A stretch of 64,000 nt of DNA from Lachnospiraceae bacterium (GCA_021205755.1 JAJPWX010000003.1:1-64000), one strand, 5' to 3'. Counted from the first letter of the stretch, positions 11,955 to 22,286 are shown. Translations and numbers: made by a program. Notes: generated by a model not told the origin, from the letters alone.

Positions 11955-12962
11955 TCAGGAAAGCAGGCCGCATATCTCATCAATCTGCCGCAGTTCTTCC
12001 CCGGTAAAGTCCGTCCGCGCGACGATGGAGACATTCTCTGCGATCTGCTCCGGACGGGAAGCACCGATCAGGACAGAGCAGACCTCATCGTCCTTCAGAA
12101 TCCAGGAAAGCGCCATCTGCGCAAGCGTCTGCCCGCGTCTTAGTGCCAGCTCGTTTAAAGCCCGGATCTGATTCAGGCGTCCTTCGGTCAGGTCATCCGC
12201 CCTCAGAAAGCGCCCATCCCTGGCAATCCGGCTGTCCGCGGGAATGCCATGAAGATATTTATCCGTCAGGAGCCCCTGTGCGAGCGGGCTGAACGCAATG
12301 ATGCCAAGTCCGGCCTCCTTACAGCATTTTTTTACGCCATCCTCTTCAATTCCGCGGTCGAAGATGGAATACCGCCGCTGGTTGACAATCAGCGGACAGT
12401 GCAGCTCATCCATGATCGCTTTCGCCCGGAGCGTATACTCTTCATTATAATTTGAAATCCCGGCGTACAGCGCCTTGCCGCTTCGCACAATCGAGGCGAG
12501 CGCTTCCATCGTCTCTTCCAGCGGCGTTTCGGGATCCATGCGGTGATGGTAGAAAATGTCTACATAGGGAAGTCCGAGCCGTTTCAGGCTCTGGTCAAGG
12601 CTCGCAGTGAGGTACTTTTTGCTTCCCCAGTCGCCGTACGGCCCCGGCCACATATCATAGCCCGCCTTTGTCGTGATGACGAGCTCACCCCGGTAGGGCG
12701 CAAAGTCCTCGCGCAGAATCCGGCCAAGATTCTCTTCCGCACTGCCATAGACCGGCCCGTAATTATTCGCCAGGTCAAACTGTGTGATGCCCAGATCAAA
12801 AGCTGTGCGGCACATGGCTTTCATGGTGTCATAATTGTCCTTGCTGCCAAAATTATGCCAGAATCCAAGAGACACTGCCGGAAACTTCAGGCCGCTTCGG
12901 CCCACACGATTGTATTTCATAGTTTCATAACGGCGGTCGCTCGCCACATAAACATCTGCCAT
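11955..12962 (-). CDS. Aldo/keto reductase (YghZ/L-glyceraldehyde-3-phosphate reductase-like)
   Basis: FDLANNYGPVYGSAEENLG, YHHRMDPETPLEETMEAL, SVLIGASRPEQI motifs. Confidence 0.9.
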   Translation of the reverse strand: MADVYVASDRRYETMKYNRVGRSGLKFPAVSLGFWHNFGSKDNYDTMKAMCRTAFDLGITQFDLANNYGPVYGSAEENLGRILREDFAPYRGELVITTKAGYDMWPGPYGDWGSKKYLTASLDQSLKRLGLPYVDIFYHHRMDPETPLEETMEALASIVRSGKALYAGISNYNEEYTLRAKAIMDELHCPLIVNQRRYSIFDRGIEEDGVKKCCKEAGLGIIAFSPLAQGLLTDKYLHGIPADSRIARDGRFLRADDLTEGRLNQIRALNELALRRGQTLAQMALSWILKDDEVCSVLIGASRPEQIAENVSIVARTDFTGEELRQIDEICGLLS

Positions 12963-13267
12963 AACATCCTCCTTTTCTCACGCAAACCGTTCTGTAATTT
13001 TCTCCGACGCAATACTGCTTTTCTCCACTACATACGCCTACAGGATTTCTTAAGATTTTTTATCTTTCTTTCACTTTCCTTTCACACAATATCCACAACG
13101 CCCTGATAAACTTTCACCATCAAAGGAAGTCACCCGGGTGGTTGCAATACAGAGAATCATGCGGACTGGCTTCAACAAAAAACTCTCCCGGCCACGGCTA
13201 CCGGATTTCATAACATATGACGGTATCAAACGGCTGGGTTCACATACACCTTCTTATCCATGTTTTC

Positions 13268-13290
13268 CGGACACCTTTATCAGGTGTCCG
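13268..13290 (+). terminator. Perfect 9-bp-stem hairpin followed by TTTT, orphan terminator-like
   Basis: CGGACACCT-ttatc-AGGTGTCCG-tttt in a gene-free interval. Confidence 0.6.
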
Positions 13291-13356
13291 TTTTCATGCG
13301 CACGGCCGCGCATAGAATCTGACAGCTCTGCTGCCCGCGGCCGGCCCGCACTTCTT

Positions 13357-14457
13357 TCACTCCGCCTTACGGTGCATTACATCGCCCCTCTCGCAGCGGT
13401 TCCCCCATCCATCAATTAGAGTCCCGTCACGGTAAACACAGATAATCTCACAATTGTTCGAGCAGCGGCCGCATTTGGCCTCGCGGGTCTTGAATTCCAC
13501 ATTTTCCATGGAAAAATCGAATTCCCGGCGGACACTGCCGCTTTTTGCGAGCAGCGCAGCTCCGATCGCTCCCATCAGATGCCCATTTTCATCCACTCGC
13601 ACTTTACAGCCGAGTGCCTTCTCAAAGGCAGCGACCACCCCAACATTTTTACTGACGCCACCCTGGAAAACCACCGGGGAGACGATGCGTTTGCCCTTGC
13701 CGACATTGTTCAAATAATTGGCAACCACCGCCTGGCAAAGTCCTGCGACAATGTCTTCTTTGGAATGACCCATCTGAATCTTGTGTACGAGATCAGACTC
13801 AGCAAACACCGTGCAGCGCGCGGCAATCTGTGTCGGATGCTTCGACTGCAGCGCCAGCTCTCCCATCTCTTCCACCTCCAGTCCAAGACGGCGGGACTGG
13901 CTGGAAAGAAACGCACCGGTACCGGCCGCGCAGAGTATATTCATCGCATAATCAACCGCAACGCCGTTCTCCACCAGAATAATCTTCGAATCCTGACCGC
14001 CGATTTCGAGAATCGTGCGGGTCTCCGGATAAAAAGACGTCGTGCCGACCGCGTGTGCTGTAATCTCATTTTTCACCATCGTCGCACCTGTAATGGTGCC
14101 CGCCAGACGGCGCGCACTGCCGGTCGTGCCGGTCGCTACCACGCGATACGAGGTCTTGTCAAACTGCTGTTCCAGAAGAGCTACCAGCTGCTTCACTGCA
14201 CCGATCGGATTGCCCTCCGTCCAGATATAAGCACTGGCCAGAATTTCTTTTTCGTCATTTAAAATCACACCCTTGGTGGAGATAGAACCAACATCAATCC
14301 CCAGATATGCGTCCCGTTTCCGACCATCCGCTGCCTTCTCGGCTGAATCACCTCTAAAGCTATCCGTTACGTTTCCTGTTCTGGCCTGACGATCTTTTTT
14401 TCCGTCTGCTGTATCATTGATCGGATCGGCTGCGAGGCCGTTTTCTTGCTTACTCAT
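13357..14457 (-). CDS. BadF/BadG/BcrA/BcrD (HgdC-like) acyl-CoA dehydratase activase family ATPase
   Basis: YLGIDVGSISTKGV, EIGGQDSKII, CAAGTGAFL; C-terminal Cys cluster CGRCSNNCEIICVYRD. Start set at MSKQENG, with ATGA overlap to the upstream gene. Confidence 0.9.
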   Translation of the reverse strand: MSKQENGLAADPINDTADGKKDRQARTGNVTDSFRGDSAEKAADGRKRDAYLGIDVGSISTKGVILNDEKEILASAYIWTEGNPIGAVKQLVALLEQQFDKTSYRVVATGTTGSARRLAGTITGATMVKNEITAHAVGTTSFYPETRTILEIGGQDSKIILVENGVAVDYAMNILCAAGTGAFLSSQSRRLGLEVEEMGELALQSKHPTQIAARCTVFAESDLVHKIQMGHSKEDIVAGLCQAVVANYLNNVGKGKRIVSPVVFQGGVSKNVGVVAAFEKALGCKVRVDENGHLMGAIGAALLAKSGSVRREFDFSMENVEFKTREAKCGRCSNNCEIICVYRDGTLIDGWGNRCERGDVMHRKAE

Positions 14458-15542
14458 CGAATTACCTTCTTTCTCATGCTCAACATATCGTAAAAGGCTT
14501 CCAGCCTGGTCATCAGTCCCGTATCGCTGGTCTGCGAATCGTAGGTCAGATACAGAATCGGAATTTTGTAATCCGTGCCAATATTCTGCAGCACCGGCAT
14601 AATATCGATTTCTGGCGTGCATCCGGCAGATTTCACATGGATAATCCCGTCAAAGCCGCGCTCCGCGTAATCTCTCGCGCACCAGATATTTGCCGTAGAG
14701 GTCGGTCCCATCTCATAGCGGCAGAGATCACGAATCCGCACATTCAGATTTTTCTCGCCGCTGTAATGCAGATTCCGGTGGGAAATATTCATCCACCGAT
14801 GCACCTCGACTCCCATGTCGCAGAGCTTCTGCTCCAGCTCCAGGTTAGAAAAATCATCCTGCACTGTGAAATACTCGCCGATCAATCCCACCCGGATGGG
14901 TTCTTCTTTTTTCAAGGGGATATCGTGGAATGCACTTTTCACGCGCTGGTGTCCCGCTTCAATGTCTGCTTTTGAAGCCGCCTTCTCCATATCGGTCCAA
15001 AACTGATTCAATGCCTTTTTGTATGCACCCTTTGTCAGTTCAAAACCGCAGTTTTTATAATACAGGTCTTCCACTTCATCAATATACTCAACCATCTTGA
15101 GCGTTTCCATACCGACCATCGTTGCTTTCGCCACATGCAGCTTTGGATTCATCCGTCTGACCGCTTTCAGATAATCCCGTGCTTTGCCGGTTGTATACTC
15201 AGCCAGATTAATAAAATCAAACTGATAACCCAGGTCGCGCAGAATCTGCTCCTGCAGCTCACCATAATAACCCAGGCGGCATAATCCGAACACCATCAGC
15301 AGGGTATCCGCTCCGCATTCCAGTGCCTCAATCATACTGCCCAGTGTCGTCTTGAACGGCGTACAGACCGTATCCGGGCTATATTGGCTTCCGATATCCA
15401 GTGTTTTTTTCGTCATCCGCGGCTGCATGATGTACTGCTGCCCTAATCCAGCCTCGATAAAATATTTAAACGCATAATTATACCGCGCAGCGATCGGAAA
15501 GGCTATTTTCTTCTGATTGCCCATTGCGTACTCTTTTGCCAT
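14454..15542 (-). CDS. 2-hydroxyacyl-CoA dehydratase D-component-like / activase-related protein
   Basis: Conserved neighbour and sequence style (ADTLLMVFGLCRLGYYGELQ, HVKSAGCTPEIDIMPVLQ). Confidence 0.75.
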   Translation of the reverse strand: MAKEYAMGNQKKIAFPIAARYNYAFKYFIEAGLGQQYIMQPRMTKKTLDIGSQYSPDTVCTPFKTTLGSMIEALECGADTLLMVFGLCRLGYYGELQEQILRDLGYQFDFINLAEYTTGKARDYLKAVRRMNPKLHVAKATMVGMETLKMVEYIDEVEDLYYKNCGFELTKGAYKKALNQFWTDMEKAASKADIEAGHQRVKSAFHDIPLKKEEPIRVGLIGEYFTVQDDFSNLELEQKLCDMGVEVHRWMNISHRNLHYSGEKNLNVRIRDLCRYEMGPTSTANIWCARDYAERGFDGIIHVKSAGCTPEIDIMPVLQNIGTDYKIPILYLTYDSQTSDTGLMTRLEAFYDMLSMRKKVIR

Positions 15543-15560
15543 CGTCCCAACTCCTTTCGA

Positions 15561-16514
15561 TCACAGAGCGTTTTGCTTTAACCGCAAAATATCGATAAAG
15601 CTCTCCAGCCGCGTCTCCACACCGGCCATACCGCTCTGCGCGTCCAGCATCAGATTCAGGATCGGTGTACCATCATTTCTACGGATAATCATGTCATTCG
15701 TCATCGCGTCCGGTCCGCAGGGAAAAACACTCAGGAGGATGATGCCATCCACCTGCTTCCGATTGGTATAAATGCCGCCCGCAATCTCACGGTTAACCTC
15801 CCAGCGCATCGTCGGCGAAAGTCTTGATCCCTGTTTCAGGGCTTCCTTCCGATCCATTACATCCGCCCGCAGCACGGTGACCCCGGCATTTTTCAAAAAG
15901 TCCGTGACTGGCTTTCCAATATAAGCGTCATTCACCACATAGCTGTGTGAGGCGATCATGACCTTCAGGCCATCGCTTTTATAAAGCTCCTCCTGCCGCT
16001 TCACCTGTTTTTTCCAATCTTCGGCCTCCGCCTTTTTGGCTTTCTTATAGGCCTTCGCAGCCTCCTTTCGCGCGAAGCCAAGCTCCTGCGCCATCGAAAG
16101 GAAAGCAGCCTCCTCATCCAGGTCATGCGTCACATCAATATTATAAGAAAGAAACTTCTGCCCTGTCTCCCGGAAAAGATTGCGGCAGATGTCATAAAGT
16201 CCCTCAAAGGTCGTACACATATATCTTCGGATGCCAAAATTGCTGATCCGCGGCACCAGAATATAATCGCAATTTCCAACCAGCTTCTCAACATGACCAA
16301 GATAAACCTTCACTGAAAGACACATCTCGTCAATCGCGCGGGCTGTACCGCGATTCAGCGTCTCAAGCGTCGTAGGCGGGCTGACCAGCACGTCCATGCC
16401 CAATTCCTGGAAAAATATCTTCCAGAGTATGCGGTATCTGTCATACAGCAGCGCCCTCGGAAGGCCGACGATCGGTTTGCGGCCTGCGGCAGCTGATTCT
16501 GTTTTCTTTGCCAA
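15561..16514 (-). CDS. Acyl-CoA dehydratase activase-related protein (DUF2229-like)
   Basis: VGLPRALLYDRYRILWKIFFQELGMDVLVSPPTT and DEMCLSVKVYLGHVEKL. Confidence 0.8.
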   Translation of the reverse strand: MAKKTESAAAGRKPIVGLPRALLYDRYRILWKIFFQELGMDVLVSPPTTLETLNRGTARAIDEMCLSVKVYLGHVEKLVGNCDYILVPRISNFGIRRYMCTTFEGLYDICRNLFRETGQKFLSYNIDVTHDLDEEAAFLSMAQELGFARKEAAKAYKKAKKAEAEDWKKQVKRQEELYKSDGLKVMIASHSYVVNDAYIGKPVTDFLKNAGVTVLRADVMDRKEALKQGSRLSPTMRWEVNREIAGGIYTNRKQVDGIILLSVFPCGPDAMTNDMIIRRNDGTPILNLMLDAQSGMAGVETRLESFIDILRLKQNAL

Positions 16515-16647
16515 AATAATCCACTCCTTTTCTTCACAGCACAGTACGGTGCTGTTCTGAACTGTCAGAGAACATTATATTTACTTTCCAGACTTTTTCC
16601 AATCACCAGATTCCGGTATCTGTCTGAATTTTGCACTCCAGTTTCCT

Positions 16648-18057
16648 TTACAGCAGATTCGTCCTCTTTTTCCATAGTCCGGTGATATAGTAAACAAAGA
16701 CCGGGATTGCCGTCATGTAAGTGCCGACGCTGTACCCGTAAAAGAATCCGGCAGCGCCCCATCCGAGAAAGACACCGAACAGCCAGCAAAACAGAATGCG
16801 ACCGACAAATGCGTCGACAAATGCCACAATCATACTGAACTTCACAAACCCCTGCGCGCTGACCAGCGCGTTGCAGCCCGGCATCACAAACCGTGCGGGC
16901 AGTTCAATCAGCAAAGAGAAAATACAGACGGACGCATATGCCAACACCGCCTCATCCTGCGTGAACAGGCGAAAGCAAAGCACCGGAAAAGCAAAAAACA
17001 AAATACCAAAGGCAATGTTAATAACCGTCGCAAATAAAAGAGAACTTTTTACCACCTGATTCACCCGGCTAATGCGGCGCGCGCCCAGATTCTGCCCGAT
17101 CATCGGAGAAGCCCCGAGGCTGAGTCCCTGCGTCAGGATTGCAGGAATATTGCGGAGCTTCTGCAAAACGCCAAAGGCCGCGCTCACAGATACGCCCAGG
17201 GAATTGACCATATGGCTGACAAACAGAAAGCTGAACTGGATCGCAGCGCTCTGGATGGCTGCCGGTATCCCCAGCTTCACGATCTTGACCGCCGTATCCG
17301 TGTCCCAGAGCATGTTTCTCAGCCTGAGGCGAAATGGGAAACTATCCCTGTGGCGGTTGATATACTGAATGCTGAAGGCGACGCTGATAAACTGCCCGAT
17401 CACCGTAGCCAGGGCAGCACCCGCCACATTCCATCCTAAGACGACAATAAACACTACATCCAGAATTACGTTTGCCAGAGAAGCGATCAGCACAAACAAA
17501 AATGGGTGCACACTGTCGCCCACGCCCCGCAGCAGGGCGCTGAACATATTATAAAGTCCGGTAAATATCATACCGATCCCACAGATCACAATGTAATAGC
17601 GCGCCTGTTCCCAGGCTTCCTCTGGGGTCGCAAGGGCGTTCAGCATCCAGCCGCTGCCGACCACACAGACCAGTCCAAATATCAAAGAAAGCGCCACCTC
17701 CATTACCAGAAGGGCGTCGACCACCCGCTGTATTTTGTCATCGTCTCCGCTGCCGCTTGCCTGTGAGATCAGAATCTGTCCGGCCGTAGAAAAGCCGACA
17801 CAGATCATATAAAGCATCTGCATCAGCTGGCTCCCGTTTGACACGGCAGAAAGGCCATTCTGTCCCAGATACTGCCCCACTACAATCGTATCTGTCGTCG
17901 AATACAGTGTCTGCAAAAGTGTGCTGAGCATGAATGGCAGCGAAAAAGCCAATAGCGTAGATGCAACTGGCCCATTCAGCAGATCATGCTTTCCCTCCGT
18001 ATTTCCCAAAAGCTTCTCAAATGTACCAGACATTTTTCTCTCCCCGTTTCTTATCAC
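16648..18057 (-). CDS. MATE family efflux transporter
   Basis: About 12 TM segments; N-terminal LLNGPVASTLLAFSLPFMLSTLLQTLYSTTDTIVVGQ typical of MATE. Confidence 0.93.
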   Translation of the reverse strand: MIRNGERKMSGTFEKLLGNTEGKHDLLNGPVASTLLAFSLPFMLSTLLQTLYSTTDTIVVGQYLGQNGLSAVSNGSQLMQMLYMICVGFSTAGQILISQASGSGDDDKIQRVVDALLVMEVALSLIFGLVCVVGSGWMLNALATPEEAWEQARYYIVICGIGMIFTGLYNMFSALLRGVGDSVHPFLFVLIASLANVILDVVFIVVLGWNVAGAALATVIGQFISVAFSIQYINRHRDSFPFRLRLRNMLWDTDTAVKIVKLGIPAAIQSAAIQFSFLFVSHMVNSLGVSVSAAFGVLQKLRNIPAILTQGLSLGASPMIGQNLGARRISRVNQVVKSSLLFATVINIAFGILFFAFPVLCFRLFTQDEAVLAYASVCIFSLLIELPARFVMPGCNALVSAQGFVKFSMIVAFVDAFVGRILFCWLFGVFLGWGAAGFFYGYSVGTYMTAIPVFVYYITGLWKKRTNLL

Positions 18058-18074
18058 TTTTCACTTATTTTTTT

Positions 18075-18188
18075 GTAACAGTTCAGAACAGCATCGAAAT
18101 GAAAGACAGGTGCTGAGCGCCAGTGGCGCTCGTTTAGCGCCGACCGAAGCGAAGCGTAGACCTGCGGCCCGTTGTTCTGAATAGTTAC
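18075..18188. repeat. MITE-like intergenic repeat, copy A (114 bp, variant interior)
   Basis: gtaacagttcagaacagcatcgaaatgaaa ... gttgttctgaatagttac; imperfect TIR shared with the copies at 21546, 52725 and 61334. Confidence 0.8.
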
Positions 18189-18308
18189 ATTTTTTACAGA
18201 GTATCCTACAAAAGATAACACAAAAGAAATCTTTTTTCCATAAGTTTTTCTATGTAAAACACCGCCGACCCCATTTTTCTGGCCAGCGGTGCTTTTTCAA
18301 GTTCTAAA

Positions 18309-21074
18309 TTAGTGGAAAAATCCTTTCTTCTCTTCCTGGTCGCCGGTCGTGATCTCGCCGACCTTGTAGCCGCCTTCCTCAATCGCCGCGCGAAGCTTCG
18401 TTTCATCCAGCGCGGCTTCGGAAAGAATTTCCGTGATGCCCTTGCTGTGGTTTGATGTGACCTTCTTCACCTCAAACGCCTTGCGGACTGCCTCGTTTAC
18501 ATGGTTCTCACACATGCCGCACATCATTCCGTCTACCTTTACCGTTGTCTTTACCATTTCCATTTCCTCCATTTCGCTTTCGTTTTGATTTATATGATCG
18601 GACATACTTATATGCATGTCTGATGATCGCACTTGTTCTATTTTCTTCTGATCTATCTCAGGGACATTTTCATGGATATCCGCGATTTTTATGTCAACAG
18701 GTCTTATTTTTCTGTCCCGCCCGGTATCACGAATTCGGAACAGATTCAGCCGCAGTGCGTTCGATACAACGCAGAAGCTTGACAGGCTCATTGCCGCCGC
18801 TCCGAACATCGGGTTCAGAGTCCAGCCGAAAATCGGAATCCACACACCGGCCGCAAGCGGAATGCCAATCACATTGTAGAAAAAGGCCCAGAACAGGTTC
18901 TCGTGAATATTGCGAAGTGTCGCGCGGCTTAAGCGAATGGCTGCCGGAACATCGCTCAGACGGCTTTTCATCAGCACCACGTCGGCCGCGTCAATCGCGA
19001 CGTCCGCGCCCGCACCGATCGCAATGCCGATATCCGCCCGTGTAAGCGCCGGGGCATCGTTGATGCCGTCTCCCACCATCGCAACCCGGATCTGCTGCTT
19101 TTCTTCTTTTCCGCGCCGGAATATGCTGCCATGAAGCAGACGCTGGAAACCACGCTTTCCGTTCTCCGGCACTTCCATCTCTTTGAGCTGCCGGATTACA
19201 CGCTCTTTGCCGTCCGGCAGCACGCCCGCGATGACCTCGTCTACGCCTGCCTGCGCGCCGATTGCCTTCGCTGTGCGCTCATTATCGCCGGTCAGCATGA
19301 CCACGCGGATGCCCATATTCTGTAGCTCCCGTACCGCCTGCGGACTGTCTTCCTTGATCACATCCGCCACCGCGATAATGCCGAGCAGCTTCCCGTTTTT
19401 CGTAAACAGAAGCGGAGTCTTGCCGCTTTCCGCAAAGGCGTACGCCTTTTCTTCCAGTTGGCGCGGTACGTTTACCTGGCTCTGGATAAACTTCAGGCTG
19501 CCTCCAAGAAGTTCCTCCTGGCCCAATACAGCCGAGAGACCATTGCCCGGAAGCGCCTGGAAGTCACTGACTTCCACAGATGTCAGCTGCTGTTCCTTTC
19601 CATAGGCCAGGATCGCCTTTGCAAGCGGGTGTTCACTCTTTTGCTCCAGTGCGTAAGCATATGCCAGCAGCTCCTGCTCCGTCACACCATCTGCAGGGAA
19701 AAGGTCGGTCACCTTCGGTTCCCCGCTTGTGATCGTGCCGGTCTTATCCAGCACTACCACCTGCACCTTGCCCGTCTCCTCCAGAGAAACCGCAGTTTTA
19801 AACAGAATGCCGTTCTTCGCACCCATCCCATTGCCTACCATGATCGCCACCGGCGTCGCCAGGCCGAGGGCACACGGACAGCTGATCACCAGCACGGAAA
19901 TCCCCCGCGCCAGCGCAAAAGCGACCTCCTTCCCCGCCAGCAGCCAGACGATGGTCGTAATCACCGCAATCGTAATCACGACCGGGACAAATACGCCGGA
20001 AACCTTATCTGCGATCTTTGCAATCGGCGCCTTGGTCGCCGCTGCGTCGCTGACCATTTTGATGATCTGGGAGAGGGTCGTATCCTCTCCGACCCGAGTC
20101 GCCTCACAGCGGATAAATCCCGACTGGTTGACCGTTGCGGCTGACACCAGATCGCCGACCGTCTTATCAACCGGAATGCTCTCTCCCGTCAGCGCCGCCT
20201 CATTGACCGCGCTGCTGCCATCAAGAATCACACCGTCCACCGGGATATTTTCTCCGGGACGCACGACAAACACGTCGCCTTTTTGCACCTGCTCAATCGG
20301 CACGGTCTTTTCTGCGCCGTTTTTTTCTACAACCGCCGTCTTCGGCGCAAGCTTCATCAGGCTTTTGAGCGCGTCCGTCGTCCGACCCTTTGAGCGCGCC
20401 TCCAGCATCTTGCCGACCGTAATCAACGTCAGAATCATCGCCGCCGACTCAAAATAAAACTCCATCATGTAGGTCATGACCGCTTCCATATCGCCGTCCA
20501 CCTGTGCGCGCGTCATCATAAACAGCGCGTACACGCTCCACAGAAAAGACGCTGACGAGCCGAGCGCCACGAGCGTATCCATATTCGGCGAGCCATGCCA
20601 CAGGCTTTTAAAACCGCTGATAAAAAATTTCTGATTAATCACCATAATGATGATCGCCAGCAGCATCTGCACCAGCCCCATAGCCACATGGTTGTCGTCA
20701 AACCAGGCCGGCAGGGGCCATCCCCACATCATATGCCCCATGGAAAAATACATCAGCACCAGCAGAAAACCGACCGAGGCAATCAGCCGCCTTTTCAGCA
20801 CCGGCGTCTCGTGATCCTCCAGAGCCGCCTCCTGCTCCGCAATGGACTGAGATAAGTGCGCATTTCCCGCGGAGGCGCCTTTTTGCGAAGCGCCATAGCC
20901 CGCATCCTGCACCGCGCGGATAATCTCCTCCGGGGAGGCCGTCCCTTCCACCCCCATTGAATTCGTCAGCAGGCTGACCGAACAAGACGTCACACCGGCG
21001 ACCTTTGAAACTGCCTTTTCCACCCTCGCCTGGCAGGCCGCGCAGCTCATCCCTGTCACGGTATATTGATCCAT
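18309..21074 (-). CDS. copA: Copper-translocating P-type ATPase with N- and C-terminal heavy-metal-binding domains
   Basis: [15 protein letters not shown] (N-HMA), [11 protein letters not shown] (CPC), [19 protein letters not shown], and C-terminal [17 protein letters not shown] (second HMA). Confidence 0.95.
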   Translation of the reverse strand: MDQYTVTGMSCAACQARVEKAVSKVAGVTSCSVSLLTNSMGVEGTASPEEIIRAVQDAGYGASQKGASAGNAHLSQSIAEQEAALEDHETPVLKRRLIASVGFLLVLMYFSMGHMMWGWPLPAWFDDNHVAMGLVQMLLAIIIMVINQKFFISGFKSLWHGSPNMDTLVALGSSASFLWSVYALFMMTRAQVDGDMEAVMTYMMEFYFESAAMILTLITVGKMLEARSKGRTTDALKSLMKLAPKTAVVEKNGAEKTVPIEQVQKGDVFVVRPGENIPVDGVILDGSSAVNEAALTGESIPVDKTVGDLVSAATVNQSGFIRCEATRVGEDTTLSQIIKMVSDAAATKAPIAKIADKVSGVFVPVVITIAVITTIVWLLAGKEVAFALARGISVLVISCPCALGLATPVAIMVGNGMGAKNGILFKTAVSLEETGKVQVVVLDKTGTITSGEPKVTDLFPADGVTEQELLAYAYALEQKSEHPLAKAILAYGKEQQLTSVEVSDFQALPGNGLSAVLGQEELLGGSLKFIQSQVNVPRQLEEKAYAFAESGKTPLLFTKNGKLLGIIAVADVIKEDSPQAVRELQNMGIRVVMLTGDNERTAKAIGAQAGVDEVIAGVLPDGKERVIRQLKEMEVPENGKRGFQRLLHGSIFRRGKEEKQQIRVAMVGDGINDAPALTRADIGIAIGAGADVAIDAADVVLMKSRLSDVPAAIRLSRATLRNIHENLFWAFFYNVIGIPLAAGVWIPIFGWTLNPMFGAAAMSLSSFCVVSNALRLNLFRIRDTGRDRKIRPVDIKIADIHENVPEIDQKKIEQVRSSDMHISMSDHINQNESEMEEMEMVKTTVKVDGMMCGMCENHVNEAVRKAFEVKKVTSNHSKGITEILSEAALDETKLRAAIEEGGYKVGEITTGDQEEKKGFFH

Positions 21075-21099
21075 AACTTAAAATCCCTCCTCATCATTA

Positions 21100-21429
21100 C
21101 TACTTCATCAGCTTCTGAATCGTCGCCACCAGCTCGTCCACCACTTCATCCTTGCCTTCCCGGATATCCCGCACAACACAGGTATGAATGTGACTGGACA
21201 GCAGCTCTTTATTAAACGAATTCACCGCCGCGTTGACGGCCGCCGACTGGATCAGAATATCATTGCAGTAAGCATCCCGCTCCAGCATTCCCCTGATCCC
21301 GCGAATCTGACCCTCAATGCGGTTCAGGCGGTTAATCAGCTTCCGGCGCTCTTCCTCAGAACGCTCGGTCTTCTTACAGCAGCAACAGACATCAGAAGTA
21401 TCTTCTGGCATATCTTTATTATCTTCCAC
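21100..21429 (-). CDS. csoR: CsoR-family copper-sensing repressor; GTG start 8 nt after AAGGAGG preferred over the longer ORF
   Basis: LINRLNRIEGQIRGIRGMLE, DILIQSAAVNAAVN, LLSSHIHTCV; adjacent to copA. The longer ORF start would run through the operators. Confidence 0.9.
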   Translation of the reverse strand: MEDNKDMPEDTSDVCCCCKKTERSEEERRKLINRLNRIEGQIRGIRGMLERDAYCNDILIQSAAVNAAVNSFNKELLSSHIHTCVVRDIREGKDEVVDELVATIQKLMK

Positions 21430-21462
21430 AAAAAAAGCCTCCTTATTCACAGAACCTTTCAA

Positions 21463-21479
21463 ATACCCCCATTGGGTAT
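21463..21479. promoter_or_regulatory. Putative CsoR operator 1
   Basis: ATACCC-CCATT-GGGTAT, perfect 6-bp inverted repeat upstream of csoR. Confidence 0.75.
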
Positions 21480-21497
21480 TTATGCAATCTGTATGAT

Positions 21498-21514
21498 ATA
21501 CCCCTAGAAGGTAT
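21498..21514. promoter_or_regulatory. Putative CsoR operator 2
   Basis: ATACC-CCTAGAA-GGTAT, same arm sequence, 35 bp from operator 1. Confidence 0.7.
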
Positions 21515-21545
21515 TTGTCAACGTGTTTTTGTGTTAGACACACCA

Positions 21546-21718
21546 ATTATTCAGAACAGCAGGCCACAGACCGCCTTCTACGAAGGCTATATGCCGCTTA
21601 CGCGTCATATGTCTGAGGCTTGATGGGCGTCTCCGCCCATCCCGAAAAGAAAAAACAGCCTTTAGCAGGTAAACCTGCACAGTCTGTCTTTTCTTTTCGA
21701 TGCTGTTCTGAACTGTTA
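21546..21718. repeat. MITE-like intergenic repeat, copy B (about 173 bp, inverted relative to copy C)
   Basis: Reverse complement closely matches 61334..61510 over its full length, including the gcaggtttacctgctaaaggc and gatgggcg...cgcccatc hairpins. Confidence 0.9.
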
Positions 21719-21893
21719 AAAAAATAGAGGTATATTCTACCTCTATCCAAAATACTGTTTATGCTAAACCAAAGAACTATAGGTGGGTGTGCCCCTTCCC
21801 ACATTTCTTTTGACCCGTAGGGTGCGTAGCAGCACAATCTCTACTTCTATAATTCTTTGGATCAAGCCTATCTATATGTAAATCATACATCAA

Positions 21894-22286
21894 TTATTCT
21901 CTTTTGTAAAGTATTTCATGTTTTTCAATCAGTTTTTTCATATTTTTATTGCGAATTCTGTAGAAAGTCATTATTGAATTTTTTAGCCCTTTTTCGTCAG
22001 TATCCAGTGCAACCCGTACTACTATATTTAAATTAGTATCTGGTAATTGCTTTAACATAAATACTGTGCCATTATGTTTGCTATCTTTCAATATCATATC
22101 TGGACTTACAACACATTTTTCTGCATATTGTTCAAATAAGTTATAATCCTCCGGATGACGGTCTTTTATATGTGATATACGTTCTTGTGTCACAATTACA
22201 ATATCCGTCTGGAGTTTACCAAATTCTTTTTCCAGAATCTTTATATTCGCAATTTTCCCTAAGTATTGCAGCTTTACTGTCTGCAT
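21894..22286 (-). CDS. Small PBECR-like (barnase/EndoU/ColicinE5/RelE superfamily) nuclease-fold protein, solo
   Basis: VTQERISHIKDRHPEDYNLFEQYAEKCVVSPDMILKD ... NIVVRVAL ... NSIMTFYRIRNKNMKKLIEKHEILYKRE architecture. Confidence 0.6.
   Translation of the reverse strand: MQTVKLQYLGKIANIKILEKEFGKLQTDIVIVTQERISHIKDRHPEDYNLFEQYAEKCVVSPDMILKDSKHNGTVFMLKQLPDTNLNIVVRVALDTDEKGLKNSIMTFYRIRNKNMKKLIEKHEILYKRE

Noticed and set aside
21430-21546. N-terminal extension of csoR in the ORF track (start 21546)
   Set aside because: It would run through the two operator palindromes; a GTG start with AAGGAGG 8 nt upstream lies at 21429.
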